A DNA stretch of 64,000 bases from the NCBI GenBank assembly GCA_043742785.1, contig JAYTXU010000063.1, forward strand, positions 1-64,000, in the 5' to 3' direction. Every line of letters begins with the position of its first letter. The stretch's first letter is position 1. The notes under the pieces were generated by a model. It did no database searches. It was not told the origin of the DNA and saw nothing but the letters and a program-made list of their open reading frames with translations. Below are positions 51,001 through 60,605 of this stretch, in pieces. This DNA is from JACQCF01 sp043742785 (GTDB lineage Bacteria > Omnitrophota > Gorgyraeia > Zapsychrales > Fredricksoniimonadaceae). A program made the translations under genes and the position numbers.

Positions 51001-52470
51001 ATGATTCTCAAAGAGTTATTAAAAGATGTTTATTCAAAACCTTTATCTGAGGCTTTTCAGGAAAGTGTTATTGAAAGAATCAGCTGTGATTCTCGTCAAC
51101 AGCAGGATCAAGGATTATTTGTTGCTTTAAGTGGTTTTGAAGTGAATGGGGAAGATTTTATTCAAGATGCGGTTTGTCAGGGAGCCGTAGCTGTTGCCAA
51201 AAAAGGAAGTAACAGAAGATTATCCAATTACATCATTCCAGATTCGGTTTGTGTTTTAGATGTGGATGATCCGAAACTCTTTCTACGTCAGATTGCCTTG
51301 CGTTTTTTTGACAACCCTTCTCATAAGGTTAGAACCATAGGAGTGACTGGGACCAATGGCAAAACAACGATTACTTATTTGCTAGAAAGTATTCTTAAAT
51401 GGAATAATCAAGCGAGTGCTGTTATTGGTACAATTAATTATCGGATTGCAGGTAAGGTTTTACCATCAAAGCTTACGACTCCTGGGTTTCTAGAGATTCA
51501 AGGGTATTTAAGTTCTTTGGTGGTTTCCCAAATCCCTTATTGTGTTATGGAGGTTTCTGCTCATGCTCTTGAGCAAGGCCGAGTGGACGGTATTAATTTT
51601 GCCAGTGCTGTTTTTACGAATTTGACTCAGGATCATTTAGATTATTTTAAAAATATGGAATCTTATTTTAGAGCTAAGTCCATCTTGTTTGAGAATTTAG
51701 AGAGCAATGTAGCAGCGATTATTAATGCTGATGATAGTTATGCTCGTCGTTTATTCAGTTTATCTAAGGGGAAGAATTTAACCTATGCCATTAAAGCGGA
51801 TGCAGATGTAAGGGCTGTTAATATTCATTATTCTTTAAAGGGAACACAGATGGGGGTGGTGCTCCCCCAAGGAAGAATGACGATTGAGACGAAATTTATT
51901 GGAGAGCATAATGTTTATAATATCTTGGCTGCTTGTGCGTGCGCTTTTAAAGAAGGAATTGCTTTAGACAAGATACGCCAGGGTATAGAGGATTTAATTT
52001 GTGTACCAGGTAGGCTAGAACCTGTGGATGTTGGCCAGAATTTTCATGTGTTTATCGATTATGCACATACTCCAGATGGTTTGATTAATGTTTTAAAAGC
52101 ATTAAGAGTAGTTAGTCAAAATAAGATAATCTTAGTTTTTGGCTGCGGTGGAGACCGTGATAAAACTAAGAGGCCTTTAATGGGCAAAGCAGCTTGCGAA
52201 TTGGCAAATTATTCTATTGTGACTAGTGATAATCCTCGCAGCGAGAATCCTGAGACTATTATTGAGGAAATTAAAACAGGGTTTACAAAATCTAATTATG
52301 AAATCATTCTTGATCGCAAGGAAGCAATTGCCCGAGCCATTAAGATGGCTATGCCTAGTGACATTGTTCTAGTTGCTGGTAAGGGACATGAAGATTATCA
52401 AATTTTGAAAGACCACACTATTGAGTTTGATGAACGTAAAATTATACAAGAGTTGTTAGAGAGGAATTAA
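51001..52470 (+). CDS. murE: UDP-MurNAc-L-Ala-D-Glu: meso-diaminopimelate ligase
   Basis: The 489-residue Mur ligase has ATP loop 'GVTGTNGKTTITYL', 'HALEQGRVDGI' and the substrate-selecting D410-N-P-R413 motif, which in characterised MurE enzymes goes with meso-diaminopimelate. It therefore predicts DAP-type stem peptides. The ATG follows the ftsI stop by one base. Confidence 0.97.
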   Translation: MILKELLKDVYSKPLSEAFQESVIERISCDSRQQQDQGLFVALSGFEVNGEDFIQDAVCQGAVAVAKKGSNRRLSNYIIPDSVCVLDVDDPKLFLRQIALRFFDNPSHKVRTIGVTGTNGKTTITYLLESILKWNNQASAVIGTINYRIAGKVLPSKLTTPGFLEIQGYLSSLVVSQIPYCVMEVSAHALEQGRVDGINFASAVFTNLTQDHLDYFKNMESYFRAKSILFENLESNVAAIINADDSYARRLFSLSKGKNLTYAIKADADVRAVNIHYSLKGTQMGVVLPQGRMTIETKFIGEHNVYNILAACACAFKEGIALDKIRQGIEDLICVPGRLEPVDVGQNFHVFIDYAHTPDGLINVLKALRVVSQNKIILVFGCGGDRDKTKRPLMGKAACELANYSIVTSDNPRSENPETIIEEIKTGFTKSNYEIILDRKEAIARAIKMAMPSDIVLVAGKGHEDYQILKDHTIEFDERKIIQELLERN

Positions 52471-53846
52471 TGTTTACGATTAAGGAAATTGCAGAAGCTG
52501 CAGAAGGAAGGTTAATTCAAGGAGAAGATACGGCTATTGTTAAATCTGTGTCTATCGATTCTCGTTTAGTTGAAAAAGGACAGTTATTTATTGCCGTTAA
52601 GGGTGATATTTTCGACGGACATGATTTTATTACGGATGTTATTGCTAGAGGTGTTCGAGTTGTTGTGGTGCATAGGCCAGTTAAAATAGACAATCCGAAT
52701 GTTAGTATCATTATGGTTAAGGATACTACTCGAGCTTTAGGGCATATTGCTCGTTTTCATCGTCTTCGTTTTAAGATTCCTATTATTGCTTTAACGGGTT
52801 CTGCAGGAAAAACGACAACTAAGGAAATGATCGCTGTTGTTTTAAGTAAGAAATATAGAGTGCTTAAAAATGAAGGAACTGAGAATAATCATATTGGGGT
52901 GCCATTGACCTTGTTGAAATTAAAGTCTTCGCATCAGATGGTTGTTCTTGAATGCGGTACTAATCAACCTGGAGATATTCCATGGCTTTCGGATGTGGTT
53001 CGTCCTAATGTAGCTGTTTTTACAAATATTGGTGAGTCTCATTTGGAGAAACTTAAAACACCTAAAGGTGTTCTAAAAGAAAAATGGACGCTGACTTCTT
53101 GGATGGGGCGTCAAAGCACGGTTATTATTAACGCAGATGATACTCTTTTATCTAGCATAGTTAAGGTTAAGAAAAGCTTTCGTATAATGACTTATAGCTC
53201 AAAGAATCCTAGTCGTTTTCAAGCAAAAGATATTCGAGTTGAAGATGGTCATCACTTGTTTTTCAACATTGATAGAAAAACCATTGAATTGAACACGTGC
53301 GGAATTAATAATATGTATAATGCTTTGGCAAGTTATGCTTGTGGAGTTTTGATGGGAGTTCCTACTCATCGTATTGTATCTGCGTTAAAAAGCTTCGAAT
53401 TTCCAAAAGGTCGGGGACAAATAGTTAAGTTAGGACGCGGTTGGTTGATCAACGACTCTTATAATGCTAATCCTGTTTCTATGCGTAGTGCGGCTTCGAC
53501 ATTGCAGAATTTTAGAACTCAAGGGAAGAGAATTATGGTTGCGGCTGATATGCTTGAACTTGGAATAAAGGCTAAAGAATTGCATGGACAGATAGGAAAA
53601 GTCATTGCTCAGGCAGGTGTAGATGTATTGATTACGGTTGGTGCTTTGTCTCGACATATGGCAGCTCAAGCTAGAGCTAATAATAAGAATCTGGAAGTTT
53701 TTGCTTGCGCTGATATTGATTCAGCTCAGAAGAATCTAGCTAAAGTTTTTAATAATGGAGATGTTGTTTTAGTTAAAGGTTCTAGGCGTATGGCTATGGA
53801 GAGAGTTGTTGAGTTCTTATTAAGGTCACCACAAGCAGTAATATAG
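52470..53846 (+). CDS. murF: UDP-MurNAc-tripeptide: D-Ala-D-Ala ligase
   Basis: The 458-residue Mur ligase has ATP loop 'ALTGSAGKTTTKEM', 'NEGTENNHIGVPLTLL' and C-terminal 'INDSYNANPVSMRSA', the MurF hallmark. It overlaps the murE stop by one base. It uses the dipeptide made by Ddl (60602). Confidence 0.97.
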   Translation: MFTIKEIAEAAEGRLIQGEDTAIVKSVSIDSRLVEKGQLFIAVKGDIFDGHDFITDVIARGVRVVVVHRPVKIDNPNVSIIMVKDTTRALGHIARFHRLRFKIPIIALTGSAGKTTTKEMIAVVLSKKYRVLKNEGTENNHIGVPLTLLKLKSSHQMVVLECGTNQPGDIPWLSDVVRPNVAVFTNIGESHLEKLKTPKGVLKEKWTLTSWMGRQSTVIINADDTLLSSIVKVKKSFRIMTYSSKNPSRFQAKDIRVEDGHHLFFNIDRKTIELNTCGINNMYNALASYACGVLMGVPTHRIVSALKSFEFPKGRGQIVKLGRGWLINDSYNANPVSMRSAASTLQNFRTQGKRIMVAADMLELGIKAKELHGQIGKVIAQAGVDVLITVGALSRHMAAQARANNKNLEVFACADIDSAQKNLAKVFNNGDVVLVKGSRRMAMERVVEFLLRSPQAVI

Positions 53847-53860
53847 ATAAAGGGTAAAAT

Positions 53861-54949
53861 ATGTTTTATTTTCTTTCAGATTTCTCTTACATTTGGCCCT
53901 CGTTAAATATCTTTCGTTATATTACTTTTCGTGCAGGTTTAGCTGCCTTTACTTCTTTTATACTTTGTATTATTTTTGGTCCTATTTTTATTCGTCTTTT
54001 TAAAGAAAATCAGATCCGTGAAGTGGCCAAACGTCAAGATGCTCCTGGGTTGGATAAGTTTCAAGTGAAAAAAGAAGGAACCCCAACGATGGGAGGGGTA
54101 TTTATTGTCGGTAGTATTTTGGTATCAGTTTTACTTTGGGGAAATTTGACTAACTCGCTTCTTTTAATGACGATCTTTATTTGTTTGTGTTTAGCTATCC
54201 TAGGCGGAGCAGATGATTATGTAAAACTTAAAGGCATTGGTAAACATCGAGGGCTTAGAAGTAGAGTGAAAGCCCTTTGGCAGATTCTCATTGCTTTGTT
54301 GGTTGCTATATTTGCTTTTATGCATCCTGATATTACGACTGCTTTGGATATTCCTTTTTTAAAGAATCTAGTGGTAGATTTAGGGGCATTTTTTGTTTTC
54401 TGGGTGGTGCTAGTTGTTGTTGGTTCATCGAATGCGGTAAATTTAACTGATGGTCTTGATGGATTAGCGATTGGTTCTGTTTTGATGGTTGCTTTTACCT
54501 TAGGGGCGTTGAGTTATGTTACGGGTAACGTAGCTATTAGCGATTATCTTCTTGTTCCGCATGTTCCAGGAGCAGGAGAGTTAGCCGTTTTTTGCGCGGC
54601 GATGGTTGGGGCAAGTTTAGGATTTTTATGGTTTAATTGTCATCCGGCAACAGTATTTATGGGGGATGTTGGTTCATTGGCCTTAGGTGGAAGCATTGGA
54701 ATGATTGCTATTCTTATTAAAAAAGAACTTTGGTTAGTTGTTCTGGGGGGAGTTTTTGTTGTTGAGGCAGGTTCTGTAATTATGCAGGTTCTATCTTTTA
54801 AGACGACAGGAAAACGTATATTAAAAATGTCACCTTTTCATCATCATTTACAACTATCTGGATGGAATGAGAATAAGATTATTGTTCGGTTTTGGATTGT
54901 GGCTATTATTTTGGCGATGTTAACCTTAACAACTTTGAAAATTCGTTAG
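53861..54949 (+). CDS. mraY: Phospho-MurNAc-pentapeptide transferase
   Basis: The 362-residue integral membrane enzyme has ten predicted helices and 'KKEGTPTMGG', 'ADDYVKLKGIGKHRGL', 'NAVNLTDGLDGLA' and the periplasm-proximal 'SPFHHHLQLSGW'. It makes lipid I at the cytoplasmic face. It follows murF by 14 bases. Confidence 0.98.
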   Translation: MFYFLSDFSYIWPSLNIFRYITFRAGLAAFTSFILCIIFGPIFIRLFKENQIREVAKRQDAPGLDKFQVKKEGTPTMGGVFIVGSILVSVLLWGNLTNSLLLMTIFICLCLAILGGADDYVKLKGIGKHRGLRSRVKALWQILIALLVAIFAFMHPDITTALDIPFLKNLVVDLGAFFVFWVVLVVVGSSNAVNLTDGLDGLAIGSVLMVAFTLGALSYVTGNVAISDYLLVPHVPGAGELAVFCAAMVGASLGFLWFNCHPATVFMGDVGSLALGGSIGMIAILIKKELWLVVLGGVFVVEAGSVIMQVLSFKTTGKRILKMSPFHHHLQLSGWNENKIIVRFWIVAIILAMLTLTTLKIR

Positions 54950-54950
54950 C

Positions 54951-56186
54951 ATGATCGATTTAAAGAATAAGAAAGTTACGGTGATTGGTGCAGCTAGAAG
55001 TGGCATAGCTGCCGCAGATTTAGTTCTACGGTTAGGAGGGATTCCTAAGATATCTGATTCCAAAAAGCAAATCTCTGTTTCTCCTGGGATTAGGATTGAA
55101 GTAGGTGGCCATACCAAGGAATTTATTCAAGATAGTGATTACGTTATTTTAAGTCCTGGCGTTAGACTTGATAGTCAGCCTGTTCAATGGGCCCGAGAAA
55201 AAGGTATTGAAGTGATGGGGGAGGTTGAGTTAGCTTTTAGGTGTTGTCCCTGCCCAATCGTCGCTGTAACCGGTAGTAATGGCAAGACGACCACAGTAAC
55301 CTTGGTTGCAGAAATATTAAAGAAGGCGAACCGAATTGTGCGTTTGTGTGGAAACATTGGCAGCCCTTTTTCTTCTCATGTTTTGAATCTTAAGCAGACA
55401 GATATAGTTGTATTAGAAATTAGTTCTTTTCAATTGGAGTCAACCATTCATTTCAAACCGCATGTAGCGGTATGGCTTAATTTTAGTCGGAATCATTTGG
55501 ATCGTCATAAGGATTTAGCTGAATATTTTGAAGCTAAGAGAAAAATCTTGAAGAATCAAGATCAAGAGGATTTTATCATTTTTAATTTTGATCAAGAGGA
55601 ATTCCAAGAGTTAGCCAAAGGGTTAAGATCTAAAGTTTTGTTTTTTAATGGACCTCAAAGTCCTTTGGATATTACTAATCCAAATTATCGAGCAGCTATG
55701 GTGGTGGCAAAGGCGTTAGGGATATCCGAAGATATTAGTCGACAGGTTTTCTCAGAATTTAAAGGGGTGGAGCATCGTTTAGAGTTGGTAAGAACTTTAC
55801 ACGGTGTGGATTATATTAATGATTCGAAATCAACTACAGATCAATCAGGACAATGGGCTCTTGAACGTATGACAAAACCGGCCATTATGATTTGTGGAGG
55901 ATCAGAGAAGAATATTGACTATAAAGGTTTGAAGTTGTTAGTAGGAGAAAAAGTGAAGCATATGATTGCTATTGGACAGATTAGAGGTCAGATCAAAGAT
56001 ACATTTGCTGATGTTGTCCCTCTTGAGGTTGTCGATTCTTTGGACTCTGCTGTAAGAATAGCACAGGAAAAAGCGTCGTTGGGGGATTGTGTACTTTTTT
56101 CGCCTATGACGGCTAGTTTTGATATGTTTAAGGATTACGAACATCGAGGGAAGGTGTTTAAAGAGATTGTGGAACAACTTTTATGA
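54951..56186 (+). CDS. murD: UDP-MurNAc-L-Ala: D-Glu ligase
   Basis: The 411-residue Mur ligase has an N-terminal Rossmann fold ('KVTVIGAARSGIAAADL'), ATP loop 'AVTGSNGKTTTVTL', 'SSFQLESTIHFKPHVAVWLNFSRNHLDRH' and 'VDYINDSKSTT'. It is slightly shorter than E. coli MurD. One base separates it from mraY, and it overlaps ftsW by 4 bases. Confidence 0.97.
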   Translation: MIDLKNKKVTVIGAARSGIAAADLVLRLGGIPKISDSKKQISVSPGIRIEVGGHTKEFIQDSDYVILSPGVRLDSQPVQWAREKGIEVMGEVELAFRCCPCPIVAVTGSNGKTTTVTLVAEILKKANRIVRLCGNIGSPFSSHVLNLKQTDIVVLEISSFQLESTIHFKPHVAVWLNFSRNHLDRHKDLAEYFEAKRKILKNQDQEDFIIFNFDQEEFQELAKGLRSKVLFFNGPQSPLDITNPNYRAAMVVAKALGISEDISRQVFSEFKGVEHRLELVRTLHGVDYINDSKSTTDQSGQWALERMTKPAIMICGGSEKNIDYKGLKLLVGEKVKHMIAIGQIRGQIKDTFADVVPLEVVDSLDSAVRIAQEKASLGDCVLFSPMTASFDMFKDYEHRGKVFKEIVEQLL

Positions 56187-57277
56187 AAGAAACTCGGGTT
56201 CAGTTAACAGTTATTGTTTTCGCTCTTATTTGTATTGGGATTATTATGATTTATTCTGCTAGCGGTATTAATGCACTAGAGAACTTTCATGATAGTTTTT
56301 ATTATCTTAAACGTCATTTTCTTTTTTTAGCTATGGGACTTATTGCTTGCTTGGCGGTGATGAGTTTTGATTATCGAAAAATTCAACCGTATGTCAAGAT
56401 TTTGTTGGGCGTTAGTCTTTTTCTTCTAGTTTTAGTTCTCATCCCACATTTTGGTAAGGAAACTTATGGAGCTCGTCGATGGTTTAAATTGGGTGTTTTC
56501 CATTTTCAGCCTTCTGAGTTAGCAAAGTTGGCAGTCATCATATATACGGCTGATTTTTTAAGCCGTAAACAACAGGTGATCAGAGATTTCAAAAAAGGAT
56601 TTCTACCCCCTATTCTCGTTGTGGGTGTTGCTTGTATGTTGACAGTTAAGCAGCCTGATTTGGGAACAACTGTTGAGATGGCTGTTGTTGTTCTTGGGTT
56701 GATGTTTATTGCGGGTGCTAGGTTTATACATTTAGCAGCTATTGCAGGGACTGCTATACCTGTTGTCATTTATTTAGTTATTAAAGAGCCTTATCGTATG
56801 GCACGTATTATTGCTTTCTTGGATCCTTGGCAAGATAGCCAGGGAATAGGTTTTCAGTTAACTCAGTCGCAGATTGCTTTAGGTTCTGGTGGTCTTTTTG
56901 GTGTTGGTTTGGGGCATAGTCAGCAGAAATTGTTTTATTTACCAGCGGCACATACAGATTTTATTCTTTCTATTGTTGGAGAAGAATTTGGATTAGTTGG
57001 GGCATTAGTTGTTGTAACTTTGTTTATCCTTTTTATATGGACAGGGATTCGTTTAATTCGTCAAACGCATGAAGGATTCGGCTATTTTTTAAGTATTGGT
57101 ATTATTATGATGTTAGGGTTACAGGCGATGGTTAATGTGGGAGTTTCTATTGGAGCTTTTCCAACAAAAGGTTTGCCGTTGCCGTTTATCAGTTATGGTG
57201 GTTCCGCATTAATTTTTCATTTGGTGGCGATTGCTTTGATTTTAAATGTTTCTAAAACCAATGATCAGAAATTCTGA
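56183..57277 (+). CDS. ftsW: Septal peptidoglycan polymerase FtsW (SEDS family)
   Basis: The 364-residue protein has about ten membrane helices and SEDS motifs 'YGARRWFKLGVFHFQPSELAKLA', 'KQPDLGTTVEMAVV', 'SQIALGSGGLFGVGLGHSQQKLFYLPAAHTDFI' and 'GLPLPFISYGGSALIFHL'. It polymerises lipid II and pairs with FtsI. Position between murD and murG favours FtsW over RodA. Confidence 0.96.
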   Translation: MKETRVQLTVIVFALICIGIIMIYSASGINALENFHDSFYYLKRHFLFLAMGLIACLAVMSFDYRKIQPYVKILLGVSLFLLVLVLIPHFGKETYGARRWFKLGVFHFQPSELAKLAVIIYTADFLSRKQQVIRDFKKGFLPPILVVGVACMLTVKQPDLGTTVEMAVVVLGLMFIAGARFIHLAAIAGTAIPVVIYLVIKEPYRMARIIAFLDPWQDSQGIGFQLTQSQIALGSGGLFGVGLGHSQQKLFYLPAAHTDFILSIVGEEFGLVGALVVVTLFILFIWTGIRLIRQTHEGFGYFLSIGIIMMLGLQAMVNVGVSIGAFPTKGLPLPFISYGGSALIFHLVAIALILNVSKTNDQKF

Positions 57278-57281
57278 GTGA

Positions 57282-57321
57282 CAGGGAATCCTCGTTAAGA
57301 AGGAATTGCCAAAGGGAATGT
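57282..57321 (+). repeat. Palindromic repeat element, copy A (ftsW-murG gap)
   Basis: It aligns without gaps with copy B inside murG (57953-57992): 28 of 40 bases match, including CAGGGA, TAAGA and AGGGAAT blocks. It contains an imperfect hairpin (AATCCT...AGGAATT). Its last AAAGGGAA supplies the likely ribosome site of murG. Confidence 0.6.
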
Positions 57322-57325
57322 TAAT

Positions 57326-58444
57326 ATGAGAATTGTTATTGCCACTGGAGGTACAGGCGGACATATTTTTCCTGCACTTCAGACAGCGTGCATTTTAAGA
57401 GATCGTGGTCATGAAATATTTTTTATAGGATCTTTGGGATTAGGGGAAGAAAGAGTTAGAGCCGAAGGCTTTAAAGCAACAGTTATTCGTGCTCAAGGGG
57501 TAACCAATCGATCCTTGGTAGGTTTGATAAAGTTTGGTTGGTCAATGTTTAAAGCCATTGTTCAATCGATAAAGGCGGTAAGGCAGGTTAAGCCTGATAA
57601 GGTTATTGGATTTGGTGGATATGGATCCTTTGCTGTTGTTTTGTCAGCAAAGCTTTTTAGTATTCCTTCTATGATTCATGAACAGAACGTTGTTCCTGGT
57701 AAAGCCAATCGTTTGTTAGCTAAGTTGGTTAAAAAAATAGCTATAAGTTTCCCTGGAACACGAAATCATTTTAATCACAATAAAACAGTATGGACGGGTT
57801 GCCCCTGTCATCAAAATCGTCCTTTAGACAGCAGGGAAGTTTTGTTAAAGAAGTTTTCATTAGATCCTAAGCGTAAAACAATTTTAGTATTAGGAGGAAG
57901 TCAGGGAAGTCAGAAATTAAATGAAGTATTTTTTGAAATGATTTCCGACCAACAGGGAGTCCCCGATAAGAGGGGAGACCATCAGGGAATCTGCAGTGTA
58001 AGTAGATTACCGCCAATACAGGCTATCCATATGACGGGTAAGAAAGAGTATTCTTTATATGAGAATAAATATCGAGATAATTCTTTACCTGTAAGAGTTT
58101 TTGAATTTATCAGCCCTATTGAAGAAGCGTATGCTTTAGCAGATGTGGTGATTGCACGTGCGGGGGCAGCAACAGTCAGTGAAGTAGGTTTTTTTGCCAT
58201 TCCTTCAATTTTTATTCCGTATCCTTTAGCTGATGGTCATCAGAAATATAATGCTCAAGTTCTTTCTCAATTAGGTTTAGCGTCTATTATAGATCAAAAG
58301 GATTTAACAAAGGATGTCTTAGAAGATTCTTTAAAGGATTTGTTATTAGTTAATTTTGATAGAATATCTTGGCAAAAGAAAACAGAACAATCATTTAAAA
58401 GTTTTCCAGCTCAAGAACTAGCTCAAGCAGTGGAAGATTTATGA
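57326..58444 (+). CDS. murG: Lipid II synthase MurG (N-acetylglucosaminyltransferase)
   Basis: The 372-residue GT28 enzyme has 'IATGGTGGHIFPALQTA', 'GFGGYGSFAVVLSAKL', 'HEQNVVPGKANRLLAK', 'LVLGGSQGSQKLNEVFF' and 'RAGAATVSEVGFFAIPSIFIPYPLADGHQKYNA'. Between 'LNEVFFEMIS' and 'AIHMTGKKE' there are about 18 extra residues (about 208-226, 'DQQGVPDKRGDHQGICSV') compared with E. coli MurG. This segment is encoded by a palindromic repeat, copy B. Active-site motifs are intact, so the enzyme is probably functional. Confidence 0.95.
   Translation: MRIVIATGGTGGHIFPALQTACILRDRGHEIFFIGSLGLGEERVRAEGFKATVIRAQGVTNRSLVGLIKFGWSMFKAIVQSIKAVRQVKPDKVIGFGGYGSFAVVLSAKLFSIPSMIHEQNVVPGKANRLLAKLVKKIAISFPGTRNHFNHNKTVWTGCPCHQNRPLDSREVLLKKFSLDPKRKTILVLGGSQGSQKLNEVFFEMISDQQGVPDKRGDHQGICSVSRLPPIQAIHMTGKKEYSLYENKYRDNSLPVRVFEFISPIEEAYALADVVIARAGAATVSEVGFFAIPSIFIPYPLADGHQKYNAQVLSQLGLASIIDQKDLTKDVLEDSLKDLLLVNFDRISWQKKTEQSFKSFPAQELAQAVEDL
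57953..58008 (+). repeat. Palindromic repeat element, copy B, in frame within murG
   Basis: It contains two potential hairpins: TCCCC/GGGGA (57960-57964 and 57972-57976) and AATCTGC/GTAGATT (57988-57994 and 58002-58008, one G-U pair). The first 40 bases match copy A at 57282-57321. It adds about 18 codons to murG without a stop or frameshift. Confidence 0.65.
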
Positions 58445-59229
58445 ATTATATCTTAAGAGTTTTAATCTTTGTTTTTGCGATTTATATGACACAAGTTACT
58501 TGTGTCAGTGCCAAAGATTGGGAAGTTCTTAAAGGGAATAATTTTATTGTTTATTATCGAATGAATGTTCCTGAAGAGTTTATTAAAACTGTGTTGGACT
58601 CTGCAGAAGATGAACACAGTCGTGTTCTTGGGAATTTGGGGGTTTCACGTTATCAAAGTTGGGCTAATGAAAAACGCGCATCAATTTATATTTATTCAGA
58701 TGAGAAGGATTATGTGAGCAATGGAAATCAGCCTGGTTGGTCGCATGGGTGGGCGTTAGCATCAAGTAAGATCATTAAAACATATCCTTCGGATCAAGGA
58801 TTTTTTGATGCATTATTGCCTCATGAATTAGGACATATTATTTTTTATGAATTAGTGGGGCCTTATGCAGATGTTCCTTTATGGTTAAATGAGGGAATTG
58901 CAATGTATCAGGAAAAGGCGAAGCATATAGGAGCTGCAAAGATTGTCCAAGAGGCCTTAGAAAAAGGTCAATTTATTCCTTTAACACAATTAACAGTTAT
59001 GCGATTATATAACAATTCAAGCCAAGAAACTGTTGATCTTTTTTATGCAGAATCTGCGAGTATAGTTAATTTCTTGATTACTCAGCTTGGAGAAGGACTT
59101 TTTTTTAAATTATGTCGAGAGCTAAAAGAGAAAAAAAGTCTTGTGGAGGCGCTATCTATAACATATAGACACATTGAAAATTTAGAAGATTTGAATAAGA
59201 GATGGATTGAATATTTGAAAGGTCGTTGA
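58441..59229 (+). CDS. Exported MA-clan (gluzincin-type) metallopeptidase
   Basis: The 262-residue protein has a signal peptide (about 1-24) and a peptidase-MA-like domain with zinc motif 'LLPHELGHIIFYELVG' (HExxH) about residue 127, followed by 'PLWLNEGIAMYQEKA' supplying the third ligand Glu. It probably acts in the periplasm; the target is unknown. It is wedged between murG and murC with 4-base overlap at murG and a 1-base overlap at murC, so it is translated as part of the dcw operon, which is unusual. Confidence 0.88.
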   Translation: MNYILRVLIFVFAIYMTQVTCVSAKDWEVLKGNNFIVYYRMNVPEEFIKTVLDSAEDEHSRVLGNLGVSRYQSWANEKRASIYIYSDEKDYVSNGNQPGWSHGWALASSKIIKTYPSDQGFFDALLPHELGHIIFYELVGPYADVPLWLNEGIAMYQEKAKHIGAAKIVQEALEKGQFIPLTQLTVMRLYNNSSQETVDLFYAESASIVNFLITQLGEGLFFKLCRELKEKKSLVEALSITYRHIENLEDLNKRWIEYLKGR

Positions 59230-60605
59230 TGAAAAAGAAACATTATCATTTTATTGGTATTGGTGGCGTTGGGATGGGGACCTTAGCTTCGTTATTATTA
59301 GCCAAAGGACATAAGATCAGTGGATCAGATCTTAAGGATAGTGAATTAACAACTCAGTTACGTAAAAATGGAGCAGTGATTTCTATTGGGCATCACGCTA
59401 GCAATGTTCAAGAACCTGATCATGTTGTTTATTCGTCAGCGATTCCTATGACCAATCCTGAAATGATGGAGTCGATTATTCGTAATTTGCCTTTGCTTAA
59501 ACGTGCGGAAGTTTTGGCTCAGTTGGTGAATGAGGAGATAGGAATTACGATTGCGGGAGCTCATGGTAAAACAACGACTACTTCGATGATATCTTGTCTT
59601 TTACTTAATGCTGGAGTTAAACCAACTACGGCGGTAGGAGGGATCATCAATGGGAATGCTTATAATGCTCATTTAGGAGAAGGAAAATATTTTGTTGCTG
59701 AAGTGGACGAAAGTGACGGGACATTTTTATATTTTCGTCCTATGTATTCTATTATTACAAATATTGATTTTGAGCATGTTGATTTTTATAAAGATTGGAA
59801 GGGTATTTTAGAAGCTTATCGAAAGTTTATTAATTACACGAGTGATCAGGGAGTTTTAATTGCCTGTGCTCAAGATCAAAAATTAAAAGAATTGATTAAA
59901 GAAACAAATAAGAAGGTTGTTTTTTATGGGCTTGATGAGTCTTGCGATGTGTGGGCTAAAAATATTATTACGGAGGGTTTTCATTCACGGTTTGATTGTT
60001 TTACTAAGGAAGGTCAATTAGCTAGCTTTGAGTTAATTGTTCCAGGCAATCACAATATTCTTAATGCGTTAGCATGTATTTCTTTAGGGTTACAGTTAGG
60101 AGTTTCTTGTGAAATTATACAAAAAACTCTTAAAGAATTTGGTGGTGTGAAGCGTCGTTTTCAATTAAGAGGTAAGGTAGATGATGTTATGGTTGTCGAT
60201 GATTACGGACATCATCCAACTGAAATTGAGGCTACACTTAAAGCGGCTCGACTTTTTAATAAAAAGCGCTTGGTAACAGTCTTTCAGCCTCATCGGTATT
60301 CGAGAACAAAATTCCTACTAAATGAATTTGTCGAAAGTTTGTTGTTAACAGATCAACTAATTATTACTGATATTTATGCGGCTAGCGAGAAACCTTCAGC
60401 AGGTGTTGGAATTAAAGAATTGTTGGAGCCTCTGCAAAGCAAGTTAGGGAGTCGAGTGGTTTATTGTAAGAAAGAAGATATTTTAAATCATTTGACGGAT
60501 TTTGTACAAAATGGGGATTTGGTATTATTTCTAGGAGCAGGGGATGTTAATCATTGTTGTGATGATTTATTGGGCAATCTTTCGAAAAAGAAGGTTATGG
60601 CATGA
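59229..60605 (+). CDS. murC: UDP-N-acetylmuramate: L-alanine ligase
   Basis: The 458-residue Mur ligase has 'HFIGIGGVGMGTLASLLLAKG', ATP loop 'IAGAHGKTTTTSM', 'EVDESDGTFLYFRP' and 'VVDDYGHHPTEIEATLKAAR'. The ATG at 59229 (overlapping the previous TGA) is preferred to the in-frame TTG at 59226. It overlaps ddl by 4 bases; the usual murB does not follow. Confidence 0.97.
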   Translation: MKKKHYHFIGIGGVGMGTLASLLLAKGHKISGSDLKDSELTTQLRKNGAVISIGHHASNVQEPDHVVYSSAIPMTNPEMMESIIRNLPLLKRAEVLAQLVNEEIGITIAGAHGKTTTTSMISCLLLNAGVKPTTAVGGIINGNAYNAHLGEGKYFVAEVDESDGTFLYFRPMYSIITNIDFEHVDFYKDWKGILEAYRKFINYTSDQGVLIACAQDQKLKELIKETNKKVVFYGLDESCDVWAKNIITEGFHSRFDCFTKEGQLASFELIVPGNHNILNALACISLGLQLGVSCEIIQKTLKEFGGVKRRFQLRGKVDDVMVVDDYGHHPTEIEATLKAARLFNKKRLVTVFQPHRYSRTKFLLNEFVESLLLTDQLIITDIYAASEKPSAGVGIKELLEPLQSKLGSRVVYCKKEDILNHLTDFVQNGDLVLFLGAGDVNHCCDDLLGNLSKKKVMA

